Source: Mesocentrotus franciscanus
Lineage: Eukaryota; Echinodermata; Echinoidea; Camarodonta; Strongylocentrotidae
Length of the DNA: 64,000 nucleotides
Assembly: GCA_037976565.1 (NCBI GenBank)
Contig: CP137668.1
Location: forward strand, 23,784,251 to 23,848,250
Direction of reading: 5' to 3'
Part shown: positions 32,810 to 44,350 of the stretch, one piece after another
Layout: the number at the start of each line of letters is the position of its first letter
Numbering within the stretch: position 1 is the stretch's first letter
Notes under the pieces: model-generated
Database searches by the model: none
What the model saw: only the letters and a program-made list of their open reading frames with translations
Told to the model about the DNA's origin: nothing
Translations under genes and position numbers: made by a program

Positions 32810-33872
32810 TTTGAAGTTTGAAGTTTATTTGTTCTACATTTACATCAAAAAACAATTTAAATTCTTTTCCTTTCTTTTTTTTACAAGCGTATAAGCGTAG
32901 ATTACAAAATAATTTAAAGATTTCAAATCAAGTATAATGTACAGAAAATAGGTACGAAGTTTCGAAATATATAGATATGACAGACAAGGTAATACAATGT
33001 AAAATGTGGGGAGCCTAAATAAAAAGCATAGCTTGTATTTGTACTGAGTAACATAATATAGTAGGTCTCGATTAAAAAGGTATTATAGGAGGCGAAAACG
33101 GAGAAGTATAGTATGAGATTCTAAAAACGTACAAGGAGAATGAATTTGAGAAAAAGTAGAATAAAGAGTAAAGAAAATAATATAATAATGATAAGTAGGA
33201 GACGGTGAAGAAGGGAAGGAAGAAGAAGAAGAAGAAGAAGAAGAGGAAGCAAATTGATGAAATCAAAGGCATGGCAAAGTAACAATGACAAAGTATGTAT
33301 AACCACCTGTACGATCCAGCGTGACATCAACATTTATACATACTTACTCAAAAGGTAACGCCTGAGCTTTCGTTTAAAATAATTAATGGAGGGCTTTCAA
33401 CTAGTTCGTTATTCAGGCTGTTCCAGAATTTGGGTCCAGTAAAAGTAATTGTTTTGTTTGCAAAAACGGTGCGAGTTCGAGGGAGATGAAAATGGTTTGT
33501 CTGTCTAGTAGGATAAGAATGTATAGTATTATTGCGTTGGAAAAGGGGGACGAAAGCATCTGGTAAATTATCTTTCGACAGTTCATACATAACAATTCCA
33601 ATATTATATAAGTGCAAGTCAAATATTTAAAGAATATTACAATTATAGACGAGCATATTTGTATGGGCAAAAAAAAAAACATTATTCATTATTCTAACAG
33701 CCCGTTTTTGTACAACATTAAATTTGTCCATAAGTGTTATAGAGCTATTCCCCATGCGAGTATACAATAATTAAGATAAGGCAAGATCAAGGTAGAATAG
33801 AGCAGAAGCATGACATGAGGAGGTACAAAAGGTTTCAACTTATTCATAACACATAAATTGGTGACAATTTTT
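32810..33872 (-). mobile_element. CR1/L2-like LINE, C-terminal part
   Basis: The minus strand at 33617-33348 reads SYPTRQTNHFHLPRTRTVFA, then TFTGPKFWNSL, the classic C-terminal block of these LINEs. Upstream, about 33840-33640, decayed pieces (ILPYLNYC, QKRAVRIMNN) belong to the region before it. A GAA-rich stretch at 33210-33250 and a tail with TTCAAACTTCAAA near 32810 form the 3' end. It splits segment Q between 32809 and 33873. Dead. Confidence 0.75.
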
Positions 33873-34454
33873 TAAGACGTTTTTTCTCTTTTCTTTTTTC
33901 TTTTTTTGTTGCAAATGGTGAAAAAGATGTTAATGAGGAGGTTGTACAATATTCATATTCTATTTTTAATTAATTTCTCATTAATGATACTATTTCCGAT
34001 GTAACGAAAGATGTAAATACATTATCATAGAATTTTTTTTTTACTGAGGATGGACAACCTCTTGCGAGTACTTTCATTGATCTGATAGATTAGTCGTAAT
34101 GGTGAGCATAATATCTGAAATAGACTGCAAATGTGACAGACCTTAATATGTAAAACCATGCATATTTATTGATAAATAAGTCATTGATATCAACAGTTTC
34201 GCCGTACAGTAAATTACACTTATTTTACAACGACATGTGCTCTGATATATATCAGCATAACATTGCATTTGATATTATAATAACACTGTATATAATACAA
34301 ACAAATATAAACGGCCATAGTCTACGAGACAAACGGCCCATGAGACCGACATTGTCGGTTTGTGGACCCTTTTAGTCAAAGGGTCCAGGATTTCTTAGGG
34401 GGGGCCCAAATTTGAAATTATGCGAGCCAAATATTGGTACGTAATGGTGACCAG
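33873..34454. other. Segment Q, forward copy in unit 3 (second part)
   Basis: Counterpart of 15120-15600 up to about 34370. At 34362-34388 the flank reads GGACCCTTT, TAGTC and then its own complement AAAGGGTCC, so a small inverted junction was formed here when the next element arrived. Confidence 0.55.
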
Positions 34455-36057
34455 CAGTGGCGAAATAAGCAAAAATGTTTGGGGGTCGAGGGGGCAGAAC
34501 CCCGGAAGCTCAGGGGTTTAGGCATTTAGTTACGGCCAGAAGAGCATATTTTGATACCTTATTTGTGACATTGGCAGGACACTAATTGGCGTTGGGTCCA
34601 GGGGGCGGAGCCCCCAGAATCTCAGGGGTTTTAGGCATTAAATTACCGTCAAGTGAACTTCTAGGGGCCTACCTTAGGGCCCTAGGTGTGGTCCAGGAAG
34701 CTCAGGGGTTTTAGGCAATTTAATTACGGTCAGATGAGCATATTTTTATACCTTATTTGTGACACTGGCAGGTCACTAATTGGCGTGGGGTCCAGGGGGC
34801 AGAGCCACCGGAAGATCAGGGGTTTTAGGCAAATCAATTACGGCCAGATTAACATATTTTGATACCTTATTTGTGACTTTGGCAAGAAACTAATTGGCGT
34901 GAGGTCCAGGGGGCGGAGCCCCCAGAAGCTCAGGGATTTTAGACATTACATTACCGCCAGATTAGCATCCAGGGATCCGCCTTAGGGCCCTCGGTGGGAT
35001 CCAGAGAACAGAGCCACCGGAAGTTCAGGGGTTTTAGGAATTTAATTACGGTCAGATGAGCATATTTTATACCTTATTTGTGACACTGGCAGGTCACTAA
35101 TTGGCGTGGGGTCCAGGGGGCGGAGCCCCCGGAAGCTCAAAGGTTTTAGGCATTAAATTAGGGTCAGATGAGTATACAGGGGCCCACCTTAGGGCCCTTG
35201 GTTGGGTCCAGGGGGCAGAGCCCCGCAAGCTCAGGGTTTTAGGCATTTAATCACGGTCAGATGAGCATATTTTGATACCTCATTATTTTGTGACACTGGC
35301 AGGTCACTATTCTTTCTTTCTTTCTCTCTTTCTTTCTATTTCTCTTTAATATACTTTTCAAAAAGTGGGGCTCGAGGCCCCGAGCCCTGCCGTTTCAGGC
35401 CCTGACATGTAGGCCTCTAAATAAGCATATTTCTTGCCTGACTGTAAATTAAGGAATTTGTCATTTTCCAACAAACGCATAAAAAAGTATAATTTACTAA
35501 AAAGTGGGGAAAAATTCGGAAAATTACGTCATTTCAGCAACATTTGTAAATCACTGGTATCGAATTTTATTAGGGGGGCAAATGCCCCCGATCTACACCT
35601 TGTTGGCGGGAAAAATCGCAACTGATCTCCCCTACCTTTCTTCTTTCTCTTTTTTTCTTTCCCTTTCTCCCCTCTTTCCCTTTCCCTTCCCTTCCTTCTC
35701 TCTCTTTTAGGTTTGCTTGGGGGGGGAGGCAAGGGCCTTTCGCCCCCCGCCCCGATCCACACGTTGTTGGCGGGATTAATCGCAACTGATCTGCCCTTCT
35801 TTTCACCATTTTCTTTTCTTATTCCTCTTTTTTGTTCCCTTTTAGCTCCCCTCTTTCCCTTTCCCATCCTTCTCTCTCTTTTTGGCGGGGGAGGGGAGGC
35901 AACAGCCTGAGAGGCAAGGCCCTTTCGGCCCCCCCCCGATCTCCTTCTTTTCTCCCTTTCTTTTCTTCTTCCTCTTCTCTCTTTCTCTTTCTCTCCTCTT
36001 TCCCTTTCCCTTCTTTTCCTTCTGTCTCTCGAGGCCCCCCCCCTGGATCCGCGCCTG
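34455..36057. mobile_element. hAT-like composite with minisatellite, unit 3
   Basis: The left end CAGTGGCGAAATAAGC matches the complement of the right end of the 52644-55860 element. The right end CTGGATCCGCGCCTG is hAT-like of another type. Between them are at least five tandem repeats (34480-35310) with GCTCAGGGGTTTTAGGCATT, GTCAGATGAGCATATTTT and GACACTGGCAGGTCACTAAT. A non-repeat stretch follows at 35310-35570. Then come pyrimidine-rich repeats that include TGTTGGCGGGA twice. No transposase and no matching 8-base duplication were found, so two elements may be fused. Confidence 0.6.
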
Positions 36058-36336
36058 CCTTTGCCACCTCTTCTGTGAGATCACTAGACCGACAGACAAA
36101 CAGACCGACATTGTCAATTTTGTGTACCCTTTGAAACCTCTTCTGAGATGATCACTGCACCGACGGCCCATGAGGCCGGAAATTTCAAACTCGTGTGCCC
36201 TCTGACAACTTTTATTGATGGCTAACAAAACCAACGACCTACTTTAGTCATTCTTCCCTTATATGTCTCTTAGTTGTATCGGTCTCGTGAGCAGTCGGTC
36301 TTATAGGTCGTCGGAGGGCTGTCAGTCTCCTAATTT

Positions 36337-36337
<1 letters not shown>
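36058..36337. other. Segment Q, forward copy in unit 3 (third part)
   Basis: Counterpart of 15580-15840, ending at the CCCTATATATATA border. Non-coding. Confidence 0.6.
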
Positions 36338-36390
<53 letters not shown>

Positions 36391-36482
36391 TCGTTATTTT
36401 TTACATGTATTTTGTACACAAGTAGTAGATTACAGATATATATATATATATATATATATAAACATATCTGTAATCTACTACT

Positions 36483-36529
<47 letters not shown>

Positions 36530-36598
36530 ATATCTGTAATCTACTACTTGTGTACAAAATACATGTACAAAATTAACGATACACAAGTAGTAGATTAC

Positions 36599-36635
<37 letters not shown>

Positions 36636-36680
36636 ATCTACTACTTGTGTACATACAAAATACATGTAAAAAATTAACGA
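36338..36680. repeat. TA microsatellites with multiplied inverted modules
   Basis: Four TA runs alternate with the module AGTAGTAGATTACAGATATA or its complement TATCTGTAATCTACTACTTG, at least four copies in both directions, with TGTACAAAATACATGTA beside them. Unit 2 has only one module (15843-15890). The segment can form several cruciforms. Confidence 0.9.
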
Positions 36681-37375
36681 AAAGATGTCATGTCATCTTT
36701 GGTTTAGGAACTTGTAATGCGTGCATATTCACAGTAATATCTGCCTATAAATAGAACATGTTCTGAAATTATTTAGCCATCAACTCTTTTTTTAAATGTA
36801 GAATGAAGGTATTTACATTAACCATTCACAGTCTAACCTGCCTATAAATGGAACATGTTTTGACATTATTCAGCCCTCAACTCTTTTTTTAAACGAAGAA
36901 CAAAGGTATTTACAAAAACCATTCACAGTGATATCTGGCTTCCCCAAAATAAATAGAACATGTTCTGAAATTATTCAGCCCTAAACTTTTTTTCTAAAAA
37001 AAAGGAATAAAGGTATACACATCGACCATTCACTGTAATCGGGGTTGAGCCTGTGCATCGGTAATGTCATTTTGGGGTAGGGTGAAAGGGTGAATTATAT
37101 TCTGTACAAAAGCACTCCTGCCTGCATTATTCATTGCATCATTTGAATTACCCCAGGTTAATTTGAGGTAATATTTTGTTTACAATTTTAAGAGTCGTGC
37201 ATATATGTTTATGCACAAGTAAAAAGTTACATTCATAAATTAACAATTGTTTTCTTGTTCCATCTTGGTGAGTGGTGCATTCGAAATGTTGCAATTCATG
37301 TCAACGGAATGTTTTAACGTGATATTATAATAGAGAGAGAGATTTAATGTTGTTAGTTTTGTAATTTTCATAGAA
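36681..37375. other. GPCR copy 3 downstream (3') flank
   Basis: Counterpart of 15890-16256, with three spaced 'GAACATGTT' blocks near 36755, 36850 and 36955. About 170 bases (37060-37240) are absent in unit 2. It may hold the receptor 3' UTR on the minus strand, but no clear polyadenylation signal can be singled out. Confidence 0.5.
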
Positions 37376-38596
37376 CTATTTACATCTGGCGTAACACTTT
37401 CTTGCATCGCATTTGCATCGATCCAGCTGCAGAAAGTAACGAAAGTTCTTACGATAGTGCACGCTGAGAGCGGCATATATGACTGGATTAATGGTCGAGT
37501 TGCACCACGCTAAAACTTCTGTGACCTCCCAAAGGACATCGGAAACGCATTCGGATCCACAGACTCCAAAGACCACAGTCATGATCATGAATGGTAACCA
37601 GAATAGAGTAAAACATCCAGTGAGTATGGTTAAAACAATGGCTGCTTTTCGATGCCTAGCGAGTACCATTCTCTCCTTTTGTATACGTCTTGCTATTTCA
37701 CTGTAGTCAGGCACCCTTATTTCCGGTCGAGACCCGACCGGTTCTGTGGTTGCATTCATGGTGTTTTGAGGCCTGACTTCTTTGGCTTGTTCGAGGCATG
37801 CCAACCCTTCAGAAGTTGTGTAACGACAGGATAATTCAGTGGTAAATTGTTCGATGGATTGGGTTGGAGGCTTCTTGTTGCTGTATGGAGGGCTGAAACG
37901 TCTATCCTTCGATCTCTTGTAGATGTTGATGTATACGGAAACATTCATTGCGATCGCAATGGAAAGTAAGATGCTGAATGGGATTAAATTGATGAATAGA
38001 GGCGCAAAACGTGTGTAATTATATTCCATTCTGCAGGTGTTATCATAGTGAATGGCTTTCATTCCCTTAATAGGACCCCAGGTGAATGCAATCAAGGAGC
38101 AGTAGATAACCACGACTGTCCAACAGGAGATGAGGATAAGTCCTACACGTTTCTTCGTCTGGTAGGTATAATACCCAATGCCTAACCTGACTAGAGTGTA
38201 GCGATCCCAACTGATCAGGACGATGGTGATAATGGACATCCTACATACTGTGACATCTAGGATGGTCCATAATTTGCAGATGATCTCACCATATGGCCAG
38301 AACCCATGTATAAACCTTGAGAAATTGAAGATCAGGCTGAAGACACCGACAATCAAATCCGTAATGGCGAGATTTAAGATTAAGAGATTAGCCACTTTCT
38401 CACGTATGCGTGGATCTCGACAATAAGCCAGGATCACAAAGATGTTACCAATCATTGTTACTGTGATTATGGCAGCAACAATCAAAGAGATTATCACAAG
38501 TCCAGCTTGTGAATAGAGTTGATGGCTGCCGGTTGTAGTCATCACCATTTTCACAGTTGTATTGGAGCTGAAATCCATTTCATTTTCCCTTTCCAT
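37376..38596 (-). CDS. Aminergic-type GPCR, copy 3 (intact, 406 aa)
   Basis: A complete, intronless rhodopsin-class receptor acting at the cell surface through G proteins. Approximate segments: N-glycosylation site NTT 12-14; TM1 31-57 (GN at 50-51); TM2 69-91 (Asp80); TM3 104-128 with Cys107 and Asp114 (3.32, amine anchor); DRY 131-133; TM4 150-172 (Trp159); Cys188 as the likely disulfide partner; TM5 196-220; loop 3 221-318; TM6 319-343 (Trp333, Pro335); TM7 357-377 (NPVIY 370-374); Cys394/396 as palmitoylation candidates. The closest look is histamine H3/H4 (LLILNLAITD, CKLW, ECVSDVLWE), with muscarinic second. The TM5 acidic residue that H3 uses for histamine is not seen, so the ligand is unknown. 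The start has ACCATGG context. It is the only complete copy in the window. Confidence 0.95.
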   Translation of the reverse strand: MERENEMDFSSNTTVKMVMTTTGSHQLYSQAGLVIISLIVAAIITVTMIGNIFVILAYCRDPRIREKVANLLILNLAITDLIVGVFSLIFNFSRFIHGFWPYGEIICKLWTILDVTVCRMSIITIVLISWDRYTLVRLGIGYYTYQTKKRVGLILISCWTVVVIYCSLIAFTWGPIKGMKAIHYDNTCRMEYNYTRFAPLFINLIPFSILLSIAIAMNVSVYINIYKRSKDRRFSPPYSNKKPPTQSIEQFTTELSCRYTTSEGLACLEQAKEVRPQNTMNATTEPVGSRPEIRVPDYSEIARRIQKERMVLARHRKAAIVLTILTGCFTLFWLPFMIMTVVFGVCGSECVSDVLWEVTEVLAWCNSTINPVIYAALSVHYRKNFRYFLQLDRCKCDARKCYARCK

Positions 38597-39165
38597 GGTT
38601 GTCAGGTCTTGTAAGAGTGCAAAATATAAATATGAATAGCTGTTCTTAAAATACGCTTTTACAGTGTAGACGCACTAAAGGGTTATTGGAGGTGACGTAC
38701 ACCAATGATTTTTTTTTTTAATGGAACTTTTTCAAGTTTGAGTCCAAGTGTTTCCTAAAAACAGGGCCCGTTGGCTGAATGCTAATTAAAAGTTGAAAAA
38801 GTATTCCTTGAGCGGTCAGTCCGTTGTGTACGAAGAAATCCCTTTTGAAAATATGATGATTTGATTATTCTTTGATTCCTTGATTTGTTTGTTTACATCC
38901 CTAACTATCTGATCATCCAATCAACCGCACCATTTTCAATTAATTGCAAACATGCAATACTTAGTTAAAACCATCACTACTTCTGGGTCCATGAAATCAG
39001 GTAAATAGACGAAATGTTCGAAGAACGGCCCGTGAAGCGCAGTATCTTCTGACAGCATACCCAGACCTTCATGACGTTTAATAGTCGCTCTTGTATTTCT
39101 TTACAATGGGAAATATGGGCGTGGTCATTCTAAAGAGCCAGTCAACATACAGCTGCAATACAAAA
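38597..39165 (-). promoter_or_regulatory. Conserved 5' flank of GPCR copy 3
   Basis: Counterpart of 1101-1860. It keeps TATTTTAAGA-like sequence (here after AAAAGCG) and the TGACGT half-CRE within GGAGGTGACGTACACC, and ends with CAGCTGCAATACAAA. Conservation over about 570 bases outside the coding region is consistent with promoter and 5' UTR but may only reflect recent duplication. Confidence 0.35.
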
Positions 39166-40144
39166 ATGTACAGAAAATGATAATCTTCCAGGATCAAAAC
39201 TATCGGTTGCGAGAGTGAAAGTTTGGATGGCAAGTTTCCTCATATAATTTACACGATAGCTTACGTATCGCATTTCTGCTTTTCGTGACATGAATTCGTT
39301 CTCAAATTTCATGGCTATTTACACACACACGTTAAAAGACTGAAGTAAATTTTATTCGAAATTTTACAGTTTCATGAATTTTCCAATTTCTTTGAATTTG
39401 ATTCTGTATTATTTTTAATATGCTTTGGTATTTTCAACAATCTTATTCACTTCCTCAAATTATGTTACTATTTTATGTTGGCTAAACCAATAATGACGAT
39501 AACAGTAATCATTAAAAGGTCTTTACTTTTCATTATCAAAGAATATACCTAGAATTGACATATTTTTTTGTTATTTAGGCCAAGTGGAGGAGCAAGGTAA
39601 TAAAGCATTTGCATTGGAATAAGGGGCAAGTGGGGCAGTTTGCCTATCCTAGTTTTATTTAGGCAATCAGCTATAACCCTGTGATTGTAAGATCGCTCTA
39701 GACATCTCACGAGATAAGAATACCTTAAAATTATGCTCCGTTAAAACGTGATCTCGATCGTATACACACGGATCGGCAATCGTAGTGGTAATGATGACAA
39801 ATTTGCGAACATAAGACAAGGGGGATAAAAAGAGGGCATCATGATTAATATCGGTAGATCAAGTAATCAGACATCAAAATCAACATTTATAAAGCACTTG
39901 AAATTACGGTTACCGACACAGATCGCCGTAAGCTCGGATATTTTGCCTAGCCAAAATATATACAGTATTAATATCAACAAATTAGTTTTTAGATGGTTCA
40001 ATCACCCTTTTAACTCTTGATCGAACTCCTCCTGCGCTTTCGTAAGATTTTTTTTTTAAATTTTGCCCTAAATGAATGTAAATAAGTAATATAAACTACA
40101 ATGTGTTTCTTCAAAACTACCCCCGATTTGTAGGACTTTATTTT

Positions 40145-40325
40145 GCCTTTTATAATAATATTAATATTCGGTTCTTGTATAGCGCATATCACATTTAAAC
40201 GTCTCTATGCGCTTCCAAATTTGGAAATTATTACCCCGGCTTTAGCTTAGCTGCCATTACGGCGTTCTAGCATTTCTGCCAGGTACCCATTTACCTCACC
40301 TGGGTCGAGTGTGGCAAATGTAGAC
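40145..40325 (-). mobile_element. SINE 3' half (reverse)
   Basis: On the minus strand it reads GGTAAATGGGTACCTGGCAG, GGCAGCTAAGC, CCGGGGTAATAAT, GCGCATAGAGACG and GCGCTATACAAGAACC and ends in an ATT-rich tail. This is the 3' part of the tRNA-derived SINE at 24299. The head is missing. Confidence 0.65.
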
Positions 40326-42055
40326 TAATTAAAGTATGAAGCTTCGTATCTCTTCCGTGTAAAAGGAGAATGACAAAAGTGAAATAGTACTGCATTTTTT
40401 CCATCTTACCCGAAGGTCGTATGCACTCTTGGTTTACATGCAACCCACTTGGTATCTTAAAAAGACGAAAGAGAAACTAAAGTTTAATTTTGATCACTTT
40501 CAACAAAACGTTCGAGTGCGTGTCAATGACAACAGCTCTTCATGCATTATCAGCGGATGTAAATTGGTAATTAAGACATCTATGAATGGTACTTTACGAA
40601 TGACCATAAATCACCACCATCTTCGTTTTGACAGAAAATATGACTTTCTGTTTCGGAAAATATATCGCTATTGTTTAATTCCATATAAAGAATGTACGGA
40701 AAATGATAATATTCAAAGATCAAAACTATCGGTTGCGAGAGTGAAAGTTTCGATAGCAAGTTTCCTCATATAATTTACACGATAGATTACGTATCGCATT
40801 TTTTCTTTTCGTGACATGAAATCGTTCTCAAATGTCATGGCTATTTACACACACACATAAAAAGACTTGAGTATTAAAATGTTGATCGAAATTTCACAGT
40901 TTCATGATAATTCCAATTTCTTTGAATTCGATTCTGTATTATTTGTAATATGCTTTGATATTTTCAACAATCTTATTCACTTCCTCAAATTATGTTACTA
41001 CTTTATGTTGGCTAAACCGATAATGATGATAACAGTAATCATTAAAAGGTCTTTACTCTTCATTATAAAAGGATATACCTAGAATTGACAAATTTGTTGT
41101 TATGTAGGCCCATTCAGTAAAGGAGCAAGGTAATAGAGCATTTGCATTGGAATAAGGGACAAGTGGGGCAGTTTGCCCATCCTAGTTTTACTTAGGAAAA
41201 CAGCTGTAAGCCTGTGATTGTAAGATCGCTCTAGACATCTCACGAGATAAGAATGCATTAAAATTATGTTCCGTTACAACGTGACCTCGATCGTATACCC
41301 ACGGATCGGCAATCTTACTGGTAATGATGACAAACTTGCAAACATAAGACAAGGGGGATAAAAAGAGGGCATCATGATTAATATCGGTAGATCAAGTAAT
41401 CAGACATCAAAAGCAACATTTATAAAGCACTTGAAATTACGGTTACCAACACAGATCGCCGTAAGCTCAGATATTTTGCCTTGCCAGAATATATATTAAT
41501 ATCAAAAAATTAGTTTTTAGATGTTTCAATTATCCTTTTAACGCTTGATCGAACTCTTCCTGCGCTTTCGTAAGATTTTTTTATATTCAATTCAATTAAA
41601 TTCAAATGAACATTTACTTTCTTCCATTCAATTTGACAGCATATTTGACATCTGTTTAAACAATACAATTTATACTTAGGAACATAAATATAATTTAAGA
41701 ACTTGTATTACAAGGAAGAAGGCGCGAATCCCGGTGTAAAGGGTACGCCCGAATACACAACTACATAATATACCTTATAAATAGAAGAAAGGAAGAAAGG
41801 GATAGGCAAGGAGGAGGAGAGGATAGAGAGCTTGGAGAAAGAGAAAAGAAGAGGACTGCAACATAGTAGCAATGGAGTGTATGGCATGCACAAACAACAT
41901 AATGGCAAGATATAGGTGAGGGGTATAATGTGGAAATATTGGACTGCATTTTTATAGAATAATACTGGATTTATCACCCCTACTTCTGTATGTGTATCGA
42001 TATAACAGTAATAAAAGATTAACAGGATATATGCATATATATGTACATGTATAAA

Positions 42056-43360
42056 CAGGGGCGTCGCTAGACCTTTTTTAGTGGGGGGTGTAGAGGCCAC
42101 CGATTACCGACAAAACTAGCCACCAATTACCGACAAATACAATGTGCCAATGTCTACAAATTTAATCCTATAAACCCGGGGCCGGGGGGCCGGTGGCTTT
42201 TTTCCTATTTCCTTGACCTCATAAATATACGGTTAATTTCGTCAAGACTAGTCAGCATCGTAGCTATATAAATAAATGTGCATTCATGATATGCAACTAT
42301 TTGGTGTGGCGTAATAGATAAGAGCGATGCGCTTGAACACAAATGTCCAGGGCTCGATTCTCAGTGTTGCTATTTTGGAACTCCGTTTTTTCTTTTGCTG
42401 ATGTTATAGTAAGGTTGACAATGATTTTTAATGATTGCTGGTGAAACTTCGAGAAAATACAAGCATATAGTTTTAGTCTCTCTCGAAGTCGTCACAGCGG
42501 ATAAAAAGTCACAGTTCGTATGAAAAAATAATTCGCCGGCCGACCGACATTATACATCTCACCGAGTTCAAACTTCTGCATTGATATAGTACACGAGGAT
42601 CGAGCAAGAAAACCGACACAGCTGACCCGACACAGCAACATCTTTCTTGCTCCCTCGACGAGATGACTCCACCCAACAATTAACCCCTCCCCCCCTCTCT
42701 CTCTCTCTCTTACTCCCACCCCTCCTCTATCATGCTCTTACCCCCTCTCTCTCCTTTCTTTCATCCCCCCGCTTCTTTGTTTCATTTTCTTTTTTCTTTT
42801 TTTTTTCCTTTTCTCCTTTTCTTTCTTTTCTTTCGCCGGCCGACTGACATTATACATCTGACCGAGTTCACACTTCTGCATTGATATAGTACACGAGGAT
42901 CGAGCGAGAATACTGACAGCTGACCCGACACAGCAACATATATCTATGCGTATCTTTCTTGCTCCCTCGACGAGATGACTCCATCCAACAACCCCCTCCC
43001 TCCCTTCTCTCTCTTTCTTACTCCACCCCTCCTCTATCATGCTCTCTTTCATCCCACGTTTCTTTTGTTTCATTTTCTCTTTTTTCCCCTTTTCTTTCTT
43101 TTCTTTCTTTTTCTTTCTATTCCTCTTTCTTTTCCTTTTTTCTTCTCCTTTCTCTTTTTCTTTTTTCTCTTTCTTTCTTCTCTTCTCTTTCCTTTCTTTT
43201 CTTTCTTTTCCTTTCCTTTTTTTTCTTTTCTTTTTCTTTCCCTCTCTTTTTTTCCCTCCCCCTTTTCTCATTTTTCCCGACGGCAGCGCAATTTTACCGA
43301 CAATATCCTGATAGGTGGGGTGTCGCACCCCCACACGTACCCCCTCTAGCGACGCCCCTG
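42056..43360. mobile_element. 1.3-kb hAT-type non-autonomous element
   Basis: It starts CAGGGGCGTCGCTAG and ends CTAGCGACGCCCCTG, a perfect 15-base inverted pair. The flanks are TGTATAAA and TGTATAAG (7 of 8 equal). Inside is a roughly 350-base tandem duplication (GGCCGACCGACATTATACAT near 42538 and a variant near 42840) and a long pyrimidine tract to 43270. It inserted into the 3' UTR of the LINE. Long frames across it are low-complexity artefacts. Confidence 0.85.
42302..42372 (+). mobile_element. Degenerate tRNA-like SINE head
   Basis: TGGCGTAATAGATAAGAGCG resembles an A-box and GGGCTCGATTCTCAG a B-box about 35 bases later, together the size of a tRNA. The arms pair poorly and no body was recognised. 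It lies inside the hAT-type element. Confidence 0.4.
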
Positions 43361-43964
43361 TGTATAAGTATGTCGTTACAAGTACACATATTAATACAAT
43401 ATATACCTATATATATGTATATATATGTTTACATAATTATACACATGCATACAACATACATACATATGCACACCCATACAAATCCCCTTATACAATATAC
43501 ACACATTCGTCACCCTAATCGGGTATAGGGCTAATACTTATGTACTGTAATTTAAAATCATACATTTTTTAAGCTTCCAAGAGAAGCTTAACAAAGATAC
43601 AGATTTCCTCATAGGTTCAGGTAAATCGTTCCAAAGTTTAGGACCGGTAAAACGGATATTACTTGGAAAAATACGTTTACGGTGTTTGGGAATATAGATT
43701 TCTTCAGATGATCTGGTACCATACTTATGGATATCTGAAACACGTTGAAATTGGCCACAGAACTGAGAAGGTAGTTGTGAGTTTAGACATTTATATAATA
43801 ATGTACATTGTTGAAGTTTATTTATATCTTCAATACGAAGCAACTTAAGAGATTTAAATATATAATTTTGCCCCCCCCCCCAAATGAATGTCAATAAGTA
43901 ATATAAACTACATTTTGTTTCCTCAACACTACCCCCGATTTGTAAGACTTTATTTTGCCTTTTA

Positions 43965-44140
43965 TGATAATATTAATATTCGGTTCTTGTATAGTGCATA
44001 TCACATTTAAACGTCTCTATGCGCTTCCAAATTTGGAAAATATTACCCCCATTACGGCGCTCTAGCGTTTCAAGGAAATTAAGTCCTGCCAGGTACCCAT
44101 TGACCTCACCTGGGTCGAGTGTGGCAAATATAGATTAATT
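43965..44140 (-). mobile_element. SINE 3' half (reverse), duplicate copy
   Basis: The copy of 40145-40325 carried in the second 1.5-kb duplicate, with a deletion of the GGCAGCTAAGC part and an extra TTTCAAGGAAATTAAG. Confidence 0.6.
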
Positions 44141-44350
44141 AAAGTATGGAGCTTCCTTACTTTCTGTGTAAAAGGAGAATGACAAATATGAAATAGTACT
44201 GAAATAGTACTGCATTTTTTTCCATCTTACCCCAAAGGTCGTATGCACTCTTTGTTTACATGCGACCCACTGAGTATCTTTAAAAGACGAAAGAGAAGCT
44301 GAAGTGTAACCTTGATCAATTTTAACAAAACGTTCGAGTGCGTGTCAATG

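Larger units (their letters stand above)
41583..43868 (-). mobile_element. LINE C-terminal part with nested hAT element
   Basis: It interrupts the second 1.5-kb duplicate; copy 1 near 40050 is the empty site. The minus strand from 43865 to 43538 encodes SLKLLRIEDINKLQQCTLLY, then YGTRSSEEIYIPKHRKRIF and IRFTGPKLWNDLPEPMRKS, the C-terminal block of CR1/L2-type LINEs. It then passes into 3' UTR that is split by the element at 42056-43360. The tail at 41583 ends TTGAATTGAATAT, like the LINE at 8661. No reverse transcriptase remains (5'-truncated). Confidence 0.8.
39178..44350. repeat. 1.5-kb tandem duplication inside unit 3
   Basis: Copy 1 is 39178-40692. Copy 2 is 40693-41582 and continues at 43869-44350 after a LINE insertion. 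Shared marks include CAAAACTATCGGTTGCGAGA, GACAAGGGGGATAAAAAGAG and GTATAGCGCATATCAC. Units 1 and 2 have one copy, so the duplication is private to unit 3. No gene is seen in either copy; frames such as 40429-40773 are not kept. Confidence 0.85.

Noticed and set aside
34480..35310. CRISPR-like regular repeats
   Set aside because: The repeats are long, diverged and without unique spacers of even length, and the DNA is eukaryotic.
35529..36234. Arg/Lys/Glu-rich and Phe/Ser/Leu-rich open frames
   Set aside because: They are translations of purine- or pyrimidine-rich transposon repeats; the same holds for 42647-43528 and 53062-53695.
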